Shown here: piece after piece, positions 5,465 to 6,271 of the stretch | Layout: the number at the start of each line of letters is the position of its first letter | How positions within the stretch are numbered: position 1 is the stretch's first letter | Assembly: GCA_016219235.1 (NCBI GenBank) | Contig: JACRBO010000115.1 | Span: 1 to 6,271, forward strand | Direction of reading: 5' to 3' | From: Chloroflexota bacterium | GTDB lineage: Bacteria > Chloroflexota > Anaerolineae > Fen-1058 | Length of the DNA stretch: 6,271 nt | Notes under the pieces: model-generated | Told to the model about the DNA's origin: nothing | Databases searched by the model: none | What the model saw: the letters and a program-made list of their open reading frames with translations, nothing else | Program-made: the position numbers and the translations under genes

Positions 5465-6271
5465 CGTTCCGGTGCAACTTGCCCGTCCGCTTGGCATACT
5501 GCTCGGCCCAGTGAAAAATCTTCAGGCCCGCGGGCAGCGTGATCGCGCCGATGATGAGCAGCGGCCAGATTTGCGCCCACACCGTAGTGAGGTCGGCGCC
5601 GTCGAGCAGGCCCGCTCGCACGCCTTCCAGCACATACGTGGCCGGTGACAGCCGCGACGCCGACTGCATCCACTGCGGCAGCACGCTCACTGGATAGTAC
5701 ACGCCCGACACCAGCAACAGCAGCGCGATAATCACGTGCGTCATCTGCGAGCCGCGCTCCGGGAACAGCAGCGGCAGCACTGCGCCGACGATGCTGAAGC
5801 CAATGAACGAGAAGCTGCCCGCCAGCATCACGATCAACGCCGTGAACAGGTTCACGTTGGCCAATGTGATCTCGAAGAACAACAGTGTCGCGCCCAGGAT
5901 CACGATCGTGTGGAACAGGCTGTAGACCACCGCAAACGACGTCTGCCCCAGCATATGTGTAACGCGCTGGATGGGCGCCATTAGCGTGTACTCGATCGTG
6001 CCTTCCCAGCGCTCGATGCCGATCACGTCGGTGACCCAGTAGAAGATCACCGACAGATAGCGCCATACGATTGTGCCGATGGCGAGATAGATCACCATCG
6101 TCTGGCTTTGCGTGGCCGTCGCGCCCAGCGCGCCCATTCCCACGCCGATGAAACTCACCGACAGCGAATTGACGATGCCGTAGATCAGCCAGACCAGTTC
6201 CCACGCCCAGTAACGCTTGACGATATTGAAGTTGCGTTCGATGAATGCGTAAGATGCTTTGATTTCGTAAG
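5460..6271 (-). CDS. ABC-2 type transporter permease, 5' end beyond window
   Basis: This is the membrane subunit of an ABC exporter of the DrrB/ABC-2 type; the substrate is unknown. The frame is open to the right edge, giving 269 visible residues that begin YEIKASYAFIERNFNIVKRY. The amphipathic start looks like a natural N terminus, so probably only a few codons are missing. An internal GTG at 6158 is not the start, because the upstream frame encodes the first membrane segment. About six hydrophobic segments are visible, near residues 23-45, 57-78, 108-135, 140-168, 177-197 and 233-250. Family hallmarks are ERWEGTIEYTLMAPIQR (86-102), SRLSPATYVLEGVRAGLLDG (205-224) and the C-terminal EQYAKRTGKLHRNG. 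A partner ATPase would be expected just upstream, outside the window. The TGA stop (5460-5462) sits inside the downstream repeat array. Confidence 0.9.
   Translation of the reverse strand, partial: YEIKASYAFIERNFNIVKRYWAWELVWLIYGIVNSLSVSFIGVGMGALGATATQSQTMVIYLAIGTIVWRYLSVIFYWVTDVIGIERWEGTIEYTLMAPIQRVTHMLGQTSFAVVYSLFHTIVILGATLLFFEITLANVNLFTALIVMLAGSFSFIGFSIVGAVLPLLFPERGSQMTHVIIALLLLVSGVYYPVSVLPQWMQSASRLSPATYVLEGVRAGLLDGADLTTVWAQIWPLLIIGAITLPAGLKIFHWAEQYAKRTGKLHRNG

Noticed and set aside
5312..5648. Plus-strand open frames with WSIGRLVDWSIG-like repeats as a repeat protein
   Set aside because: The octamer unit has no stop in the plus direction, so it creates an open frame by chance. The frame then runs antisense through the well-supported permease gene and has no convincing ribosome binding site.

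Overview
The window is a run of protein-coding genes, all on the minus strand and read from high to low coordinates. In transcription order they are: an ABC-2 type membrane permease (5' end beyond the right edge), an RtcB-family RNA ligase, three complete tandem-domain GNAT acetyltransferases, and the first 55 codons of a fourth GNAT-like protein cut by the left edge. No tRNA, rRNA, CRISPR array, transposase or integrase is visible. Coding DNA is moderately GC-rich and the gaps between genes are clearly more AT-rich. The two-domain GNATs, the DrrB-like permease and the intergenic repeats fit a Chloroflexota-type bacterium best. That placement is an inference from protein style, not a demonstrated assignment.

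The most striking content lies between the genes. All five gaps (168-240, 1222-1430, 2472-2645, 3666-3848, 5286-5459) are filled by arrays of degenerate 7- and 8-base units. These have the forms GGTAACT, GGTAATC, GGTCAATT and GGTCGATT, with GAGTAAC or GAGTGAT variants near gene ends. Every array has the same layout on the plus strand: a left arm of GGT-type units, then a right arm of reverse-complement (ACC-type) units. Each gap can therefore fold into a long hairpin. The cores include a perfect 17-bp stem (array 2), a 46-base near-perfect palindrome (array 4) and a perfect 14-bp stem built from different unit sequences (array 1).

The arrays begin at, or within a few bases of, the stop codon of the upstream gene. 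They end only about 7-12 bases before the Shine-Dalgarno sequence of the next gene. Apart from the ribosome binding sites, almost nothing else occupies the gaps. The arrays also explain several long but spurious open frames and the false N-terminal extensions of two GNAT genes. The true starts, each with a good Shine-Dalgarno, are at 2471, 3665 and 5285.

Functionally the genes look like an accessory cluster: small-molecule or protein acetylation (substrates unknown), RNA end-joining repair (RtcB), and an export-type permease whose ATPase partner should lie just beyond the right edge. Nothing in the sequence proves that they work together. What they share is the repeat architecture at every junction.
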